Below are positions 23,872 to 31,857 of a stretch of 33,252 nucleotides of DNA, piece by piece (the stretch's first letter is position 1; each line of letters starts with the position of its first letter). The translations under genes were made by a program, and so were the position numbers. The notes beneath the pieces were generated by a model. It was not told the origin of the DNA. It did not search any database and saw nothing but the letters and a program-made list of their open reading frames with translations. The DNA comes from an uncultured Alistipes sp. (GTDB lineage: Bacteria > Bacteroidota > Bacteroidia > Bacteroidales > Rikenellaceae), in contig URTU01000013.1 in assembly GCA_900550925.1 (NCBI GenBank), positions 1 to 33,252 on the forward strand, in the 5' to 3' direction.

Positions 23872-23903
23872 TTGCTATTGTGCAACACTTCGGTATATTT
23901 TTG
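23872..23903 (+). promoter_or_regulatory. Bacteroidota promoter for the DUF4254-GT9 operon
   Basis: TTG (23872-23874), a 21-base spacer and TATTTTTG (23896-23903) fit the -33/-7 pattern. TATCTTTA (23904-23911) is an overlapping poorer alternative. Predicted start is about 23909-23915, giving a leader of about 50 nt. Confidence 0.6.
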
Positions 23904-23960
23904 TATCTTTACAGATAAAGAAGTTTACAAAACAATACCAAAATCTTTCGATATATAACC

Positions 23961-24560
23961 ATGTTGACAGAACGAGCCAATCAGATTTTCAGAGAGTCCA
24001 TAGAGGATTACCACAAGACGGATAATGTCGATGCCGATATCCGCAACCCGTACAAGGAGGGGACCTTCGAGCATTTGCTCTACATGAAGAACTGGATCGA
24101 TACGGTCCAGTGGCATCTTGAGGACATCATCCGCGATCCGAATATAGATCCGGTGGAGGCCTTGCAGCTCAAGCGCCGGATCGACCGTTCGAATCAGGTC
24201 CGCACGGATCTGGTCGAATACATCGACTCGTATCTGCTCGACAAGTACAAGGATATCAAACCGCAGCCAGATGCCCGGATCAATACCGAGACTCCGGCGT
24301 GGGCCATCGACCGCCTGTCGATCCTTGCGCTGAAGATCTACCACATGGAGCGCGAAGTCGAGCGCCGGAATGTGAGCGAGGAGCACCATGCAAGCTGCAA
24401 GGCGAAGCTCGACGTGCTCAAACAACAGCAGATCGACCTGTCGACGGCCATCGAGGAGCTGATCGACGACATCGAGGCCGGCCGGAAGTACATGAAGGTT
24501 TACAAACAGATGAAGATGTACAACGATCCTGCGCTCAATCCGGTTCTGTATGCAAAGTGA
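23961..24560 (+). CDS. DUF4254 domain protein
   Basis: 199-residue, largely helical, cytoplasmic-looking protein without signal peptide or membrane segment. The N-terminal MLTERANQIFRESIEDYH, the WAIDRLSILALKIYHM segment and the C-terminal coiled-coil stretch (CKAKLDVLKQQQIDLSTAIE) resemble DUF4254, a Bacteroidota-enriched family of unknown function that often lies beside family-9 glycosyltransferases. Its last 11 bases overlap the start of the GT9 gene, so the two are translationally coupled. The coupling suggests a role in the same surface-glycan step, which is inference from context. Confidence 0.85.
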   Translation: MLTERANQIFRESIEDYHKTDNVDADIRNPYKEGTFEHLLYMKNWIDTVQWHLEDIIRDPNIDPVEALQLKRRIDRSNQVRTDLVEYIDSYLLDKYKDIKPQPDARINTETPAWAIDRLSILALKIYHMEREVERRNVSEEHHASCKAKLDVLKQQQIDLSTAIEELIDDIEAGRKYMKVYKQMKMYNDPALNPVLYAK

Positions 24561-25572
24561 CGGTCATATACTGATCATACGTTTTTCGGCGATGGGCGAC
24601 GTCGCGATGCTGGTCCACACCGTACGGGCCTTGCGCGACAGCTATCCCCGGCTTGCCATAACCATTGCCACGCGGAAGCATTTCACGGCGTTCTTCGACG
24701 GGATCGACGGGGTTGATTTTCTCACGGTCGATTCGGGTATCCGCTACAAGGGCATATGCGGCATGTGGCGTATGGCGGCCGATGCCCGCAAACGAGGGGT
24801 CGATACCGTTGCCGACATACATGATGTACTGCGTAGCAAGTTGCTGAGATTGATCCTCAAGATGCGGTATGGTATTCCGTACAGCGTGATCGACAAGGAG
24901 AAGCGGCTGAAACGACATGCCACGCGCCGTCGTAACAAGGATCTCTCGCCTTTGAAACATAACGTGATGAGGTATTGCGATACGTTGGCCAATATCGGAT
25001 ATCCGGTTGTCATGCCCGAGGTGCGGCGAATCGAAAGGCCGATTCCCAAGGTTTTCGAAGGCGAGAAGAGAGGGTTGTGGGCCGGATTCTCACCATTCTC
25101 GAAACAGGTCGGAAAGAGTTATCCGATCGAATCGAGCGCCCGTCTTACCGACATGCTTTCCGAACGTTTCGAACGGGTATTCATATTTACGGGCGGCGGC
25201 CACGAACACCGGTTCGCCCTCGACATGGAGCGTACGCACAGGAATGTCACGGCGGTCTACAAACGCATTACGCTCAATGAGGAGATCGATCTCATGTCGC
25301 ATCTGGACGTGATCGTGACGATGGATTCGTCAGCCATGCACATGGCCTCTCTGGTCGGCACCCCGACCGTATCGGTCTGGGGGCAGACCCATCCCGCTAC
25401 CGGATTCTACGGCTGGGGAACCAAACCCTCGTCGTGCGTACAGCTCGACATGCCGTGCCGTCCGTGTTCGACATACGGCAACCGCCGTTGCCCGAGTGGA
25501 GACTACAAATGCATGAAAGATATTCCGCCGTCGATGATTCTCGACCGTGTAATGGCGCTTACAAAACAGTAG
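24550..25572 (+). CDS. Glycosyltransferase family 9 (heptosyltransferase-like)
   Basis: Predicted LPS-core or surface-glycan glycosyltransferase of the GT-B fold. The 340-residue protein begins with ILIIRFSAMGDVAMLVHTVRAL, the classic GT9 opening in which the FSAMGDV stretch forms the acceptor-side loop. The C-terminal domain shows IFTGGGHEHRFALDM and the donor-binding region VIVTMDSSAMHMASLVGTPTVSVWGQTHPATGFYGWG. A Cys-rich tail (PCRPCSTYGNRRCPSGDYKCM) is seen in related GT9 proteins. The first 11 bases overlap the DUF4254 gene. The sugar donor (ADP-heptose or another) is not certain. Confidence 0.9.
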   Translation: MQSDGHILIIRFSAMGDVAMLVHTVRALRDSYPRLAITIATRKHFTAFFDGIDGVDFLTVDSGIRYKGICGMWRMAADARKRGVDTVADIHDVLRSKLLRLILKMRYGIPYSVIDKEKRLKRHATRRRNKDLSPLKHNVMRYCDTLANIGYPVVMPEVRRIERPIPKVFEGEKRGLWAGFSPFSKQVGKSYPIESSARLTDMLSERFERVFIFTGGGHEHRFALDMERTHRNVTAVYKRITLNEEIDLMSHLDVIVTMDSSAMHMASLVGTPTVSVWGQTHPATGFYGWGTKPSSCVQLDMPCRPCSTYGNRRCPSGDYKCMKDIPPSMILDRVMALTKQ

Positions 25573-25634
25573 CATCACGGTCGTTTCAAGTCTCCTGACG
25601 GCCGTTTCACCCAGATAAAGAGACGTTTCGCCTT

Positions 25635-25672
25635 GACAGTCGGATCCAGCGGGTCCGGCTGTCGCTATTTTT
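25635..25672 (+). terminator. Terminator after the GT9 gene, overlapping the tolC promoter
   Basis: 13-bp stem with two G-U pairs (25635-25647 with 25651-25663), AGC loop, followed two bases later by the T run of TATTTTTG. It lies 63 bases after the GT9 stop. The T run also forms the -7 box for tolC. Confidence 0.7.
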
Positions 25673-25673
25673 G
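25666..25673 (+). promoter_or_regulatory. Bacteroidota -7 box (TATTTTTG) for the efflux operon
   Basis: TATTTTTG matches TAnnTTTG and lies 27 bases before the tolC ATG. The region where a -33 TTTG would sit is occupied by the terminator stem and has no good match. Confidence 0.5.
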
Positions 25674-25700
25674 TGGCGACAACAAACAAATCCCGTTATT

Positions 25701-27047
25701 ATGAAACTGAATATAATGGCATTGCTGCTCTGCATGTGGGTGACGTGCGGATCGGCCGCCGATGCAGCGGCGCAGCAAACCGATACGGGCTGGACCCTGC
25801 GCGAGTGTATCGAATATGCCCGCCAGAACAACCTGAATGTCGAAACACAGCGCGTCGGAGCCGCAATATCCCAGGTCGAACTGTCGTCGGCCAAGGCACA
25901 GTGTTATCCGACACTCTCGTTTTCGACCTCGCACAACGTCTCGCACCAGAATCAGCAGCCGTTGATAAACGATTACGGCGAACGTTCGACCGGCGGATTC
26001 AACTATTCTGGCAACTATTCGCTCACCTCGGGGCTGACGCTCTACAACGGAGGCCGCTTACGCAATACGGTACGGCAGCAGGAGCTCGATGCGCAGTCGG
26101 CCGAACTGGATGTCGAGCAGGCCCAGAACGATATTGAAATTGAGGTGGCACAGGCCTTCATGCAGATTCTCTATGCGCGTGAGACGCTCGACAACTCGCG
26201 GGCGGCACTGGCGACGAGTCTCAAACAGGTTGAACGCGCCCGCGAGATGCTGGCGGCAGGAGCCATTGCCCGCAGCGACCTGATGCAGCTCGAGGCGCAG
26301 TACAGCAACGATGCCTATACGGTGGTGATGGACAGTACGGCCGTAACATCGGCCCTGTTGACGTTGAGCCAGCTGCTGGAGCTTGCTCCCGGGACTGAGT
26401 TCGATATCGTGGAGCCGACGATCGACGATGCAAGTGTGCTGGCCCCGCTGGAGTCTGCGGCAGATATTTATGCGTCGGCGCTCGAAACGATGCCTCAAAT
26501 GCAAAGCAATGAGTTGGCTGTCGAGTCGTCGCTGGCGGCCGAGAAGATCGCCCGGGCCTCGTTCTACCCGACGCTCTCGCTCAATGTCGGGCTTTCGACC
26601 GGCGCCCAGTCAAATACGGGCATAAGCTACCTGAACCAGATGAGTAACAAGTTCTACCAGAATGCCGGCATATCGCTCAACATACCGATCTTCAACGGCC
26701 GCCAGGCCCGCAACAACGTAAGCCAGGCGCGGTTGAACACCTCGACCGTACGGTTGCAGGCGCAGTCGGCACGCAACGAACTGTGGAATACGGTTTCGAG
26801 CCTGCACAACGATGCCACGGCAGCTCAGGCCGGATATCTCTCGGCCGAACGGCAGCTGGAGTCGGCCCGGGCCAGTTACGAGCTTGTCGAGGCACAGTTC
26901 AACGAGGGGCTCAAGAATACGGTCGAACTGCTCACCGAACGCAACAATTACGACGAGGCGGTAAACAACCTTACGCGGGCCAAGTACACGTCGCTGCTGG
27001 CTGCGAGCCTTCTTCGGTTCTATGCGGGCAGCCCGATCGAGATCTGA
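25701..27047 (+). CDS. TolC-family outer-membrane efflux channel
   Basis: Outer-membrane factor of a tripartite exporter. From ATG 25701 it has 448 residues: a signal peptide (about 1-23, MKLNIMALLLCMWVTCGSAA) and two tandem OEP repeats (about 35-235 and 260-440), each with long coiled-coil helices (for example VEQAQNDIEIEVAQAFMQIL and SAERQLESARASYELVEAQF). The second repeat ends with the TolC-type NNYDEAVNNLTRAKY motif. An upstream TTG in frame at 25671 would overlap the promoter and is rejected as start. It is the first gene of a four-gene operon with adaptor, ATPase and permease. Confidence 0.92.
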   Translation: MKLNIMALLLCMWVTCGSAADAAAQQTDTGWTLRECIEYARQNNLNVETQRVGAAISQVELSSAKAQCYPTLSFSTSHNVSHQNQQPLINDYGERSTGGFNYSGNYSLTSGLTLYNGGRLRNTVRQQELDAQSAELDVEQAQNDIEIEVAQAFMQILYARETLDNSRAALATSLKQVERAREMLAAGAIARSDLMQLEAQYSNDAYTVVMDSTAVTSALLTLSQLLELAPGTEFDIVEPTIDDASVLAPLESAADIYASALETMPQMQSNELAVESSLAAEKIARASFYPTLSLNVGLSTGAQSNTGISYLNQMSNKFYQNAGISLNIPIFNGRQARNNVSQARLNTSTVRLQAQSARNELWNTVSSLHNDATAAQAGYLSAERQLESARASYELVEAQFNEGLKNTVELLTERNNYDEAVNNLTRAKYTSLLAASLLRFYAGSPIEI

Positions 27048-27072
27048 AAACAAACGAATCAAACACCATAAG

Positions 27073-28257
27073 ATGAAAAAGAGAGCAATCATTCTGTCGG
27101 CGGCGGTTGTAGTCGTCGCGGCAGTCATTCTTCTGATAGTGCGCCGCAACGGGCCGGAACAGACCGTGTCGTACGCCACCGTAACCATTGCGCCGGCATC
27201 GATTTCGAACAGCGTCACCGCCACCGGTACGGTCGAACCCATAACGCAGGTTGAGATCGGTACGCAGGTGTCGGGCATGATATCGAAAATCTATGTCGAC
27301 TACAACTCTGTCGTGAAGGCCGGGCAGCTGCTGGCCGAAATGGACATGACCACCCTGCTGGCCGAATACCAGGCATCGGAGGCTTCGCTGGCCTCGAGCC
27401 GCACCGAGTACGAATACCAGACGAAAAACTATGAACGTCAGAAAAACCTCTTCGAAAAGGGGTTGATCAGTTCGAGCGATTTCGAGACGGCCGAGTATGA
27501 GTATTACAAGTCGAAGAGCGCGTACGAACAGTCGCAGGCCAACAGCGTCAAGGCCAAGACCAATATCGGCTATGCGCGGATCACGTCGCCGATCGACGGG
27601 GTTGTCCTTTCGCGCGATGTCGACGAGGGGCAGACCGTGGCGGCCGGATATTCGACCCCGACGCTCTTCACCGTGGCCAACGACCTGACCAAGATGCAGG
27701 TCATAGCCGATGTCGATGAGGCCGACATAGGCGAGGTCGAGGAGGGACAGACGGTAAGTTTCACGGTCGATGCCTTTCCGGACGACACCTTTACCGGTAC
27801 GGTTCGGCAGGTGCGCCTACAGTCGACCACGACTTCGAATGTGGTAACGTACGAGGTGGTGATCGACGCCCCGAATCCCGACCTGAAACTTATGCCGGGG
27901 CTGACGGCGAACGTCTCGATTGCGACGCTCGACAAGTCGGGAATCTTCATCGTGCCGCTCAAGGCATTGCGGTTCGAACCGGAGGGATACCGTGCGGCGG
28001 ACGGGTTGCCCGAAAAGCATGTCTGGGTTGAACGTAACGGTTCGCTCGAACCGGTTGAGGTGGTTACCGGCGTCTCGGACGGCATTTATACCGAGATCGT
28101 TTCGGGGCTTTCGGCCGGCGACAAGGTGGTGACGGGAATGGCTTCCGTATCGTCCAAAGCTTCCGGTGCGCCGGCAACGGAAGCAGGCGAAGAGAGCCCG
28201 TTCATGCCCAAACGCCCCAACGACCGCAACAAGAAGGATTCGACAAAAAACAAGTAA
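27073..28257 (+). CDS. MacA-like periplasmic adaptor (RND/HlyD family)
   Basis: Membrane-fusion protein linking the inner-membrane MacB transporter to the TolC channel. From ATG 27073 it has 394 residues. It is anchored by one N-terminal helix (AIILSAAVVVVAAVILLIV) with no lipobox. A lipoyl half-motif (VEIGTQVSGMISKIYVDYNSVVKAGQLLAEMD, about 60-95) precedes a helical hairpin (about 100-165). The second lipoyl half (ARITSPIDGVVLSRDVDEGQTV), beta-barrel and membrane-proximal domains follow. The C-terminus is a basic, Ser-rich tail. It starts 25 bases after tolC and ends 4 bases before the ATPase gene. Confidence 0.92.
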   Translation: MKKRAIILSAAVVVVAAVILLIVRRNGPEQTVSYATVTIAPASISNSVTATGTVEPITQVEIGTQVSGMISKIYVDYNSVVKAGQLLAEMDMTTLLAEYQASEASLASSRTEYEYQTKNYERQKNLFEKGLISSSDFETAEYEYYKSKSAYEQSQANSVKAKTNIGYARITSPIDGVVLSRDVDEGQTVAAGYSTPTLFTVANDLTKMQVIADVDEADIGEVEEGQTVSFTVDAFPDDTFTGTVRQVRLQSTTTSNVVTYEVVIDAPNPDLKLMPGLTANVSIATLDKSGIFIVPLKALRFEPEGYRAADGLPEKHVWVERNGSLEPVEVVTGVSDGIYTEIVSGLSAGDKVVTGMASVSSKASGAPATEAGEESPFMPKRPNDRNKKDSTKNK

Positions 28258-28261
28258 CGCC

Positions 28262-29005
28262 ATGAACGACATAATCCGTATCGAAAACATGAAACGCGAT
28301 TTCAAGGTCGGCGACCAGACGGTCCATGCACTGCGCGGCATCTCGTTCACGATTCATGAGGGCGAGTTCGTCACCATCATGGGGACGAGCGGTTCGGGCA
28401 AGTCGACACTGTTGAATATCCTCGGCTGCCTGGATACCCCCACGTCGGGTGAGTATATTCTCGACGGCGTGCCGGTTCGCAAGATGTCTTCCGACGAGCG
28501 GGCAACGCTGCGCAACCGCAAGATTGGGTTCGTGTTCCAGTCCTACAACCTGCTGCCGAAGACTACGGCCGTCGAGAATGTCGAACTGCCGCTGCTTTAC
28601 AACCGGTCGGTCAGCAAACTCGAGCGTCGTCGCCGGGCCGTTACGGCCCTCGAGGCGGTCGGGCTTCAGTCGAGGCTCAACCATCGTTCGAACCAGATGT
28701 CGGGCGGTCAGCAGCAGCGTGTGGCCATAGCCCGCGCACTGGTCAACGATCCGGTGATACTGCTGGCCGACGAGGCTACCGGAAATCTCGATACACGCAC
28801 TTCGTTCGAGATCCTGACCCTGTTTCAGCAGCTGCACGACCAGGGGCGCACGATAATCTTCGTGACGCACAACCCCGACATAGCACGGTTCAGCAGCCGC
28901 AACATCACCTTGCGCGACGGCCGTATCATCGAAGATACAATAAATGACGCTCCGGCATCGGCGGCCGAGGTGCTTGCCACGCTGCCGCAGGAGGAACTAT
29001 CATGA
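28262..29005 (+). CDS. MacB-type ABC transporter ATP-binding protein
   Basis: Cytoplasmic ATPase of a MacB/LolD-type exporter (247 residues). Seen in order: Walker A GTSGSGKST (41-49), Q-loop FVFQSYNLL, signature MSGGQQQRVAIARAL (146-160), Walker B VILLADEATGNLD with catalytic Glu171, and H-loop VTHNPD. The short insert LPLLYNRSVSKLERRRRA is typical of the MacB/LolD/FtsE subgroup. In E. coli MacB the ATPase and permease are fused. Here the permease is a separate gene, 19 bases downstream, the usual arrangement in Bacteroidota. Confidence 0.94.
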   Translation: MNDIIRIENMKRDFKVGDQTVHALRGISFTIHEGEFVTIMGTSGSGKSTLLNILGCLDTPTSGEYILDGVPVRKMSSDERATLRNRKIGFVFQSYNLLPKTTAVENVELPLLYNRSVSKLERRRRAVTALEAVGLQSRLNHRSNQMSGGQQQRVAIARALVNDPVILLADEATGNLDTRTSFEILTLFQQLHDQGRTIIFVTHNPDIARFSSRNITLRDGRIIEDTINDAPASAAEVLATLPQEELS

Positions 29006-29024
29006 ATCGACAAAACAATAAATC

Positions 29025-30245
29025 ATGAATTACAGAAATCTGTTCCGGATAGCATTCCGGGCCATAGCCAACAACAAGATGCGGGCCTTCCTGACCATGT
29101 TGGGGGTAATCATCGGCGTGGCGGCGGTCATAGCGATGCTTGCCATCGGACAGGGGTCGAAACGCAGTATCCGTGCCTCGATCGAGGAGATGGGCTCGAA
29201 CATGATCATGATACACCCGGGCGGCGAACGTATGGGCGGGGTGCGGCTGTCGTCATCGGACATGCAGTCGCTCAAGCTCGAGGACTATCAGGCCATAGTG
29301 AATCAGAATACATACCTCGACAAGATCACCCCGACGGTCAACAGCAGCGGACAGCTGATCTACGGCGGCAACAATACTCCGTCGACCGTTTACGGCGTCA
29401 ACGAGCAGTATCTCGACATACGCCGTTACGCAATCGGGTCGGGCGAGATGTTCACCGAGAGCGACATAAAGCGTGCTGCGAAGGTGTGTGTCGTCGGGCA
29501 GACGGTCGTCGACAACCTCTTCACCAAGGGTGAGGACCCGCTCGGCAAGACCATTCGCTTCAATTCGATCCCGTTCCGTATCATCGGGGTTCTGGAGCCG
29601 AAGGGCTACAACTCTATGGGTCAGGACCAGGACGACCTGATACTGGCCCCCTATACGACGGTTCAGAAGCGAATTCTGGCCATAACCTACATACAGGGCA
29701 TTACGGCGTCGGCCATCGACGAGTCGCAGACGCAGCAGGCCATCGACGAGATCAGCGACATTCTGCGCACCAACCACAAGTTGCGGGCAACGGATGAGGA
29801 TGACTTTACGGTACGCTCCACGCAGGAGATGAGCGAGATGATGACCTCGACGATGGACATGATGACAATTCTTCTGGCCTGCATTGCAAGCATATCGCTG
29901 GTGGTGGGCGGTATCGGCATCATGAACATCATGTACGTTTCGGTCACCGAACGCACCCGCGAGATCGGACTCCGCATGTCGATCGGCGTCAAGGGACGTC
30001 ACATACTGTGGCAGTTTCTGATCGAGGCGGTTATCATAAGCGTTACGGGCGGTATCATCGGGGTGCTGTTCGGGATCGGGGCCTCGACGGCGATCAACCT
30101 GATCCTCAAATGGCCGATATATGTACAGCCGGCCTCCGTACTGTTGTCGTTCGCCGTATGTACGCTGACGGGCATATTCTTCGGATGGTATCCGGCCAGG
30201 AAGGCTTCGCGGCTCAATCCGATCGATGCTCTGCGTTTCGAGTAA
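29025..30245 (+). CDS. MacB-type ABC transporter permease (FtsX-like)
   Basis: Inner-membrane permease of the type VII ABC class (mechanotransmission family). The 406-residue protein has an N-terminal helix (MRAFLTMLGVIIGVAAVIAMLAIG), a large periplasmic MacB_PCD domain (about 45-275), then three C-terminal transmembrane helices of the FtsX domain, including SLVVGGIGIMNIMYVSVTERTREIGLRMSIG, the conserved coupling region. The C-terminus has WYPARKASRLNPIDALRFE, the family's standard ending. Together with the three preceding genes it forms a complete tripartite pump that would export a peptide, siderophore, macrolide or lipid-like substrate. The substrate is unknown. Confidence 0.94.
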   Translation: MNYRNLFRIAFRAIANNKMRAFLTMLGVIIGVAAVIAMLAIGQGSKRSIRASIEEMGSNMIMIHPGGERMGGVRLSSSDMQSLKLEDYQAIVNQNTYLDKITPTVNSSGQLIYGGNNTPSTVYGVNEQYLDIRRYAIGSGEMFTESDIKRAAKVCVVGQTVVDNLFTKGEDPLGKTIRFNSIPFRIIGVLEPKGYNSMGQDQDDLILAPYTTVQKRILAITYIQGITASAIDESQTQQAIDEISDILRTNHKLRATDEDDFTVRSTQEMSEMMTSTMDMMTILLACIASISLVVGGIGIMNIMYVSVTERTREIGLRMSIGVKGRHILWQFLIEAVIISVTGGIIGVLFGIGASTAINLILKWPIYVQPASVLLSFAVCTLTGIFFGWYPARKASRLNPIDALRFE

Positions 30246-30326
30246 GGGGCGCGGCCGTCGGCCGGTGAAGATGACAAATACCTGAATAGAGTTATAGAAG
30301 CTTTGGTTTTTAATTATTTGTTGCGA

Positions 30327-30357
30327 TTGCGGCAGTTCGTGCTGCACCCTATCTTTG
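30327..30357 (+). promoter_or_regulatory. Bacteroidota promoter of the small-RNA candidate
   Basis: TTG (30327-30329), a 20-base spacer and TATCTTTG (30350-30357). This is an exact -7 match with correct spacing. No coding sequence begins downstream before the terminator at 30413. Confidence 0.65.
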
Positions 30358-30362
30358 CAGTG

Positions 30363-30444
30363 TGAATTAATAGTTTAAGAAAACTTTTGTAGGCCGATTT
30401 TCCAATTGCAGGATGCCCCCTTGTGAAAGGGGGCATCGGTTTTT
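30363..30444 (+). ncRNA. Candidate small RNA (about 80 nt)
   Basis: A promoter at 30327-30357 and an intrinsic terminator at 30413-30444 bracket about 80 nt with no start codon leading to a meaningful peptide. The predicted transcript has a small 5' hairpin AGTTT-AAGA-AAACT (30372-30385), a single-stranded middle and the terminator stem. No Rfam family was recognised by eye. It lies between the efflux operon and the two-component genes, on the same strand. An alternative is that the terminator simply ends the efflux operon (its stop is 168 bases upstream) and the promoter match is chance. Confidence 0.5.
30413..30444 (+). terminator. Rho-independent terminator (sRNA candidate or efflux operon)
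   Basis: Perfect 10-bp stem ATGCCCCCTT/AAGGGGGCAT (30413-30422 with 30427-30436), GTGA loop, followed by CGGTTTTTGG. Confidence 0.88.
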
Positions 30445-30580
30445 GGAAATTATCCATCGCGGCCTGCCCTCCGTATAACTTCCGTGCGGCACCGCAATTG
30501 CAACCGATACGCTGCAGCAGCCCGACCGCGAGTTGCCGGGGTGCTGCCGACCGGGCATGACAATGTAACGGCCTCGCTCG

Positions 30581-30715
30581 TCCGTCTGCCGCGTCCGTCT
30601 GCCCGCCGCTGCTCTCCTGTCTGCAACCGTTATTACGTACGCCACATCTGTTCCGTCCGCCGCTCTCACGTCCGTCCGCTGCTCGACTGTCTGCCGCCGC
30701 TATCCCGTGCGTCAT
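30581..30715. repeat. Imperfect 70-bp direct repeat, pyrimidine-rich
   Basis: Two units offset by exactly 70 bases: CCGCTGCTC at 30606 and 30676, both continuing with CTGTCTGC and then CCGTTATTACGTAC or CCGCTATCCCGTGC. The plus strand is strongly C/T-rich with recurring GTCCGTCYGC. Frames across it are Arg/Ser/Cys-rich noise. Differences between units show no three-base periodicity, so it is not coding. It occupies part of the 625-base gap between the efflux permease and the sensor kinase. Confidence 0.6.
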
Positions 30716-30820
30716 TACCGTAATTGCCTCCCTCAGATTCCGGTCCCGCCATTCCGGATTCAGTTGCTTCCGGCTGCCGCTTTTTTCGGAGCGCAACGGG
30801 CAAAATTCGAAATATTTGAG

Positions 30821-30828
30821 TATTTTTG
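30821..30828 (+). promoter_or_regulatory. Bacteroidota -7 box (TATTTTTG) for the sensor kinase operon
   Basis: TATTTTTG matches TAnnTTTG, 42 bases before the kinase ATG at 30871. No good -33 TTTG was found. Confidence 0.5.
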
Positions 30829-30870
30829 TATGAGAGAGCAGAGCAGTTCAACCGCTTAAACGTTTGTCGT

Positions 30871-31857
30871 ATGGTACTCAAGGTGTTGATCATAATATCG
30901 ATCGTATTGCAGACGGTGGCAACCATCGCCGCCATACGTCTGACTCGTCTGACTCGCTACAACTCGGTCTGGATACTGTTCATCATCGCGCTGACGGCAA
31001 TGTCGCTCGCACGGTACGGCCAGTACGTCCAGATCTTCGTCAGCGAAAAACAGTTGCGCGTTCCGGCCGATTTCTTTATCTGGATGGGAGTGATAGCGTC
31101 AGTCTGTATATCGGTCGGAGTGCTCTACGTCCGCAAACTGTTCAACTACATCAACCGCCTTACACATCAGCGCAAACTGACCAACAAACGCATCCTGACT
31201 GCCGTGCTGCGTACCGAAGAGAAGACCCGCGCCGAGTTCTCCCGCGAACTGCATGACGGTCTGGGACCGCTGCTTTCGTCGGTCAAGATGTCGATGTCGG
31301 TGCTGGCAAAGGGCGAGCATACCCCCGAGGAGCGTGAAATACTCTCGTCGACGACGGCCGTGGTGGATGAGGCGATACGTTCGCTGCGGGAGATCTCGAA
31401 CAACCTTTCGCCTCAGGTGCTCAACGATTTCGGACTGAAGCGCGGCATCAGCAACTTCATCGGCAAAAGTACGGTGCTCAAGAAGTTCGATGTCGATTTC
31501 AGCACAAACCTGCATGCCGAACGGTTCGATTCGAATGTCGAAGTCATCATCTATCGCGTGGTGTGCGAGTTGATCAACAATTCGCTCAAGCACGCCGGTT
31601 GCAAACATATAAAATTCTCGCTCGATTACGGCGACAACTGCCTGACGCTTCGCTATTCCGACGACGGCCGCGGGTTCAATCCCGATGCGGTGATGGATTG
31701 CGGAATGGGTCTCTCGAACATCTCTTCGCGCGTGCATTCGCTGGGAGGGGAGGTTTCGATCACGAGCCGCCCGGGCGAAGGGATGCAGGCCGTGGTTACG
31801 GTCAACGTTACGGGCGAAACAATTACCAGGAATACGGATGAACGGGCAGGAGAGTAA
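30871..31857 (+). CDS. NarL-type sensor histidine kinase (HisKA_3)
   Basis: Membrane sensor of a two-component system. From ATG 30871 it has 328 residues. Three hydrophobic segments (about 3-21, 33-48, 68-86) with very short loops leave no periplasmic sensor domain, so it may sense membrane state or need a partner. A linker (87-118) leads to the HisKA_3 dimerisation domain, with phospho-acceptor His128 in SRELHDGLGPLLSSVKM. The HATPase domain shows the N box ELINNSLKHA (233-242), G1 DDGRGF (264-269) and G2 GMGLSNI (279-285). A TTG start at 30826 would overlap the promoter. The response-regulator gene overlaps its last 20 bases, so the pair is cognate. Confidence 0.93.
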   Translation: MVLKVLIIISIVLQTVATIAAIRLTRLTRYNSVWILFIIALTAMSLARYGQYVQIFVSEKQLRVPADFFIWMGVIASVCISVGVLYVRKLFNYINRLTHQRKLTNKRILTAVLRTEEKTRAEFSRELHDGLGPLLSSVKMSMSVLAKGEHTPEEREILSSTTAVVDEAIRSLREISNNLSPQVLNDFGLKRGISNFIGKSTVLKKFDVDFSTNLHAERFDSNVEVIIYRVVCELINNSLKHAGCKHIKFSLDYGDNCLTLRYSDDGRGFNPDAVMDCGMGLSNISSRVHSLGGEVSITSRPGEGMQAVVTVNVTGETITRNTDERAGE

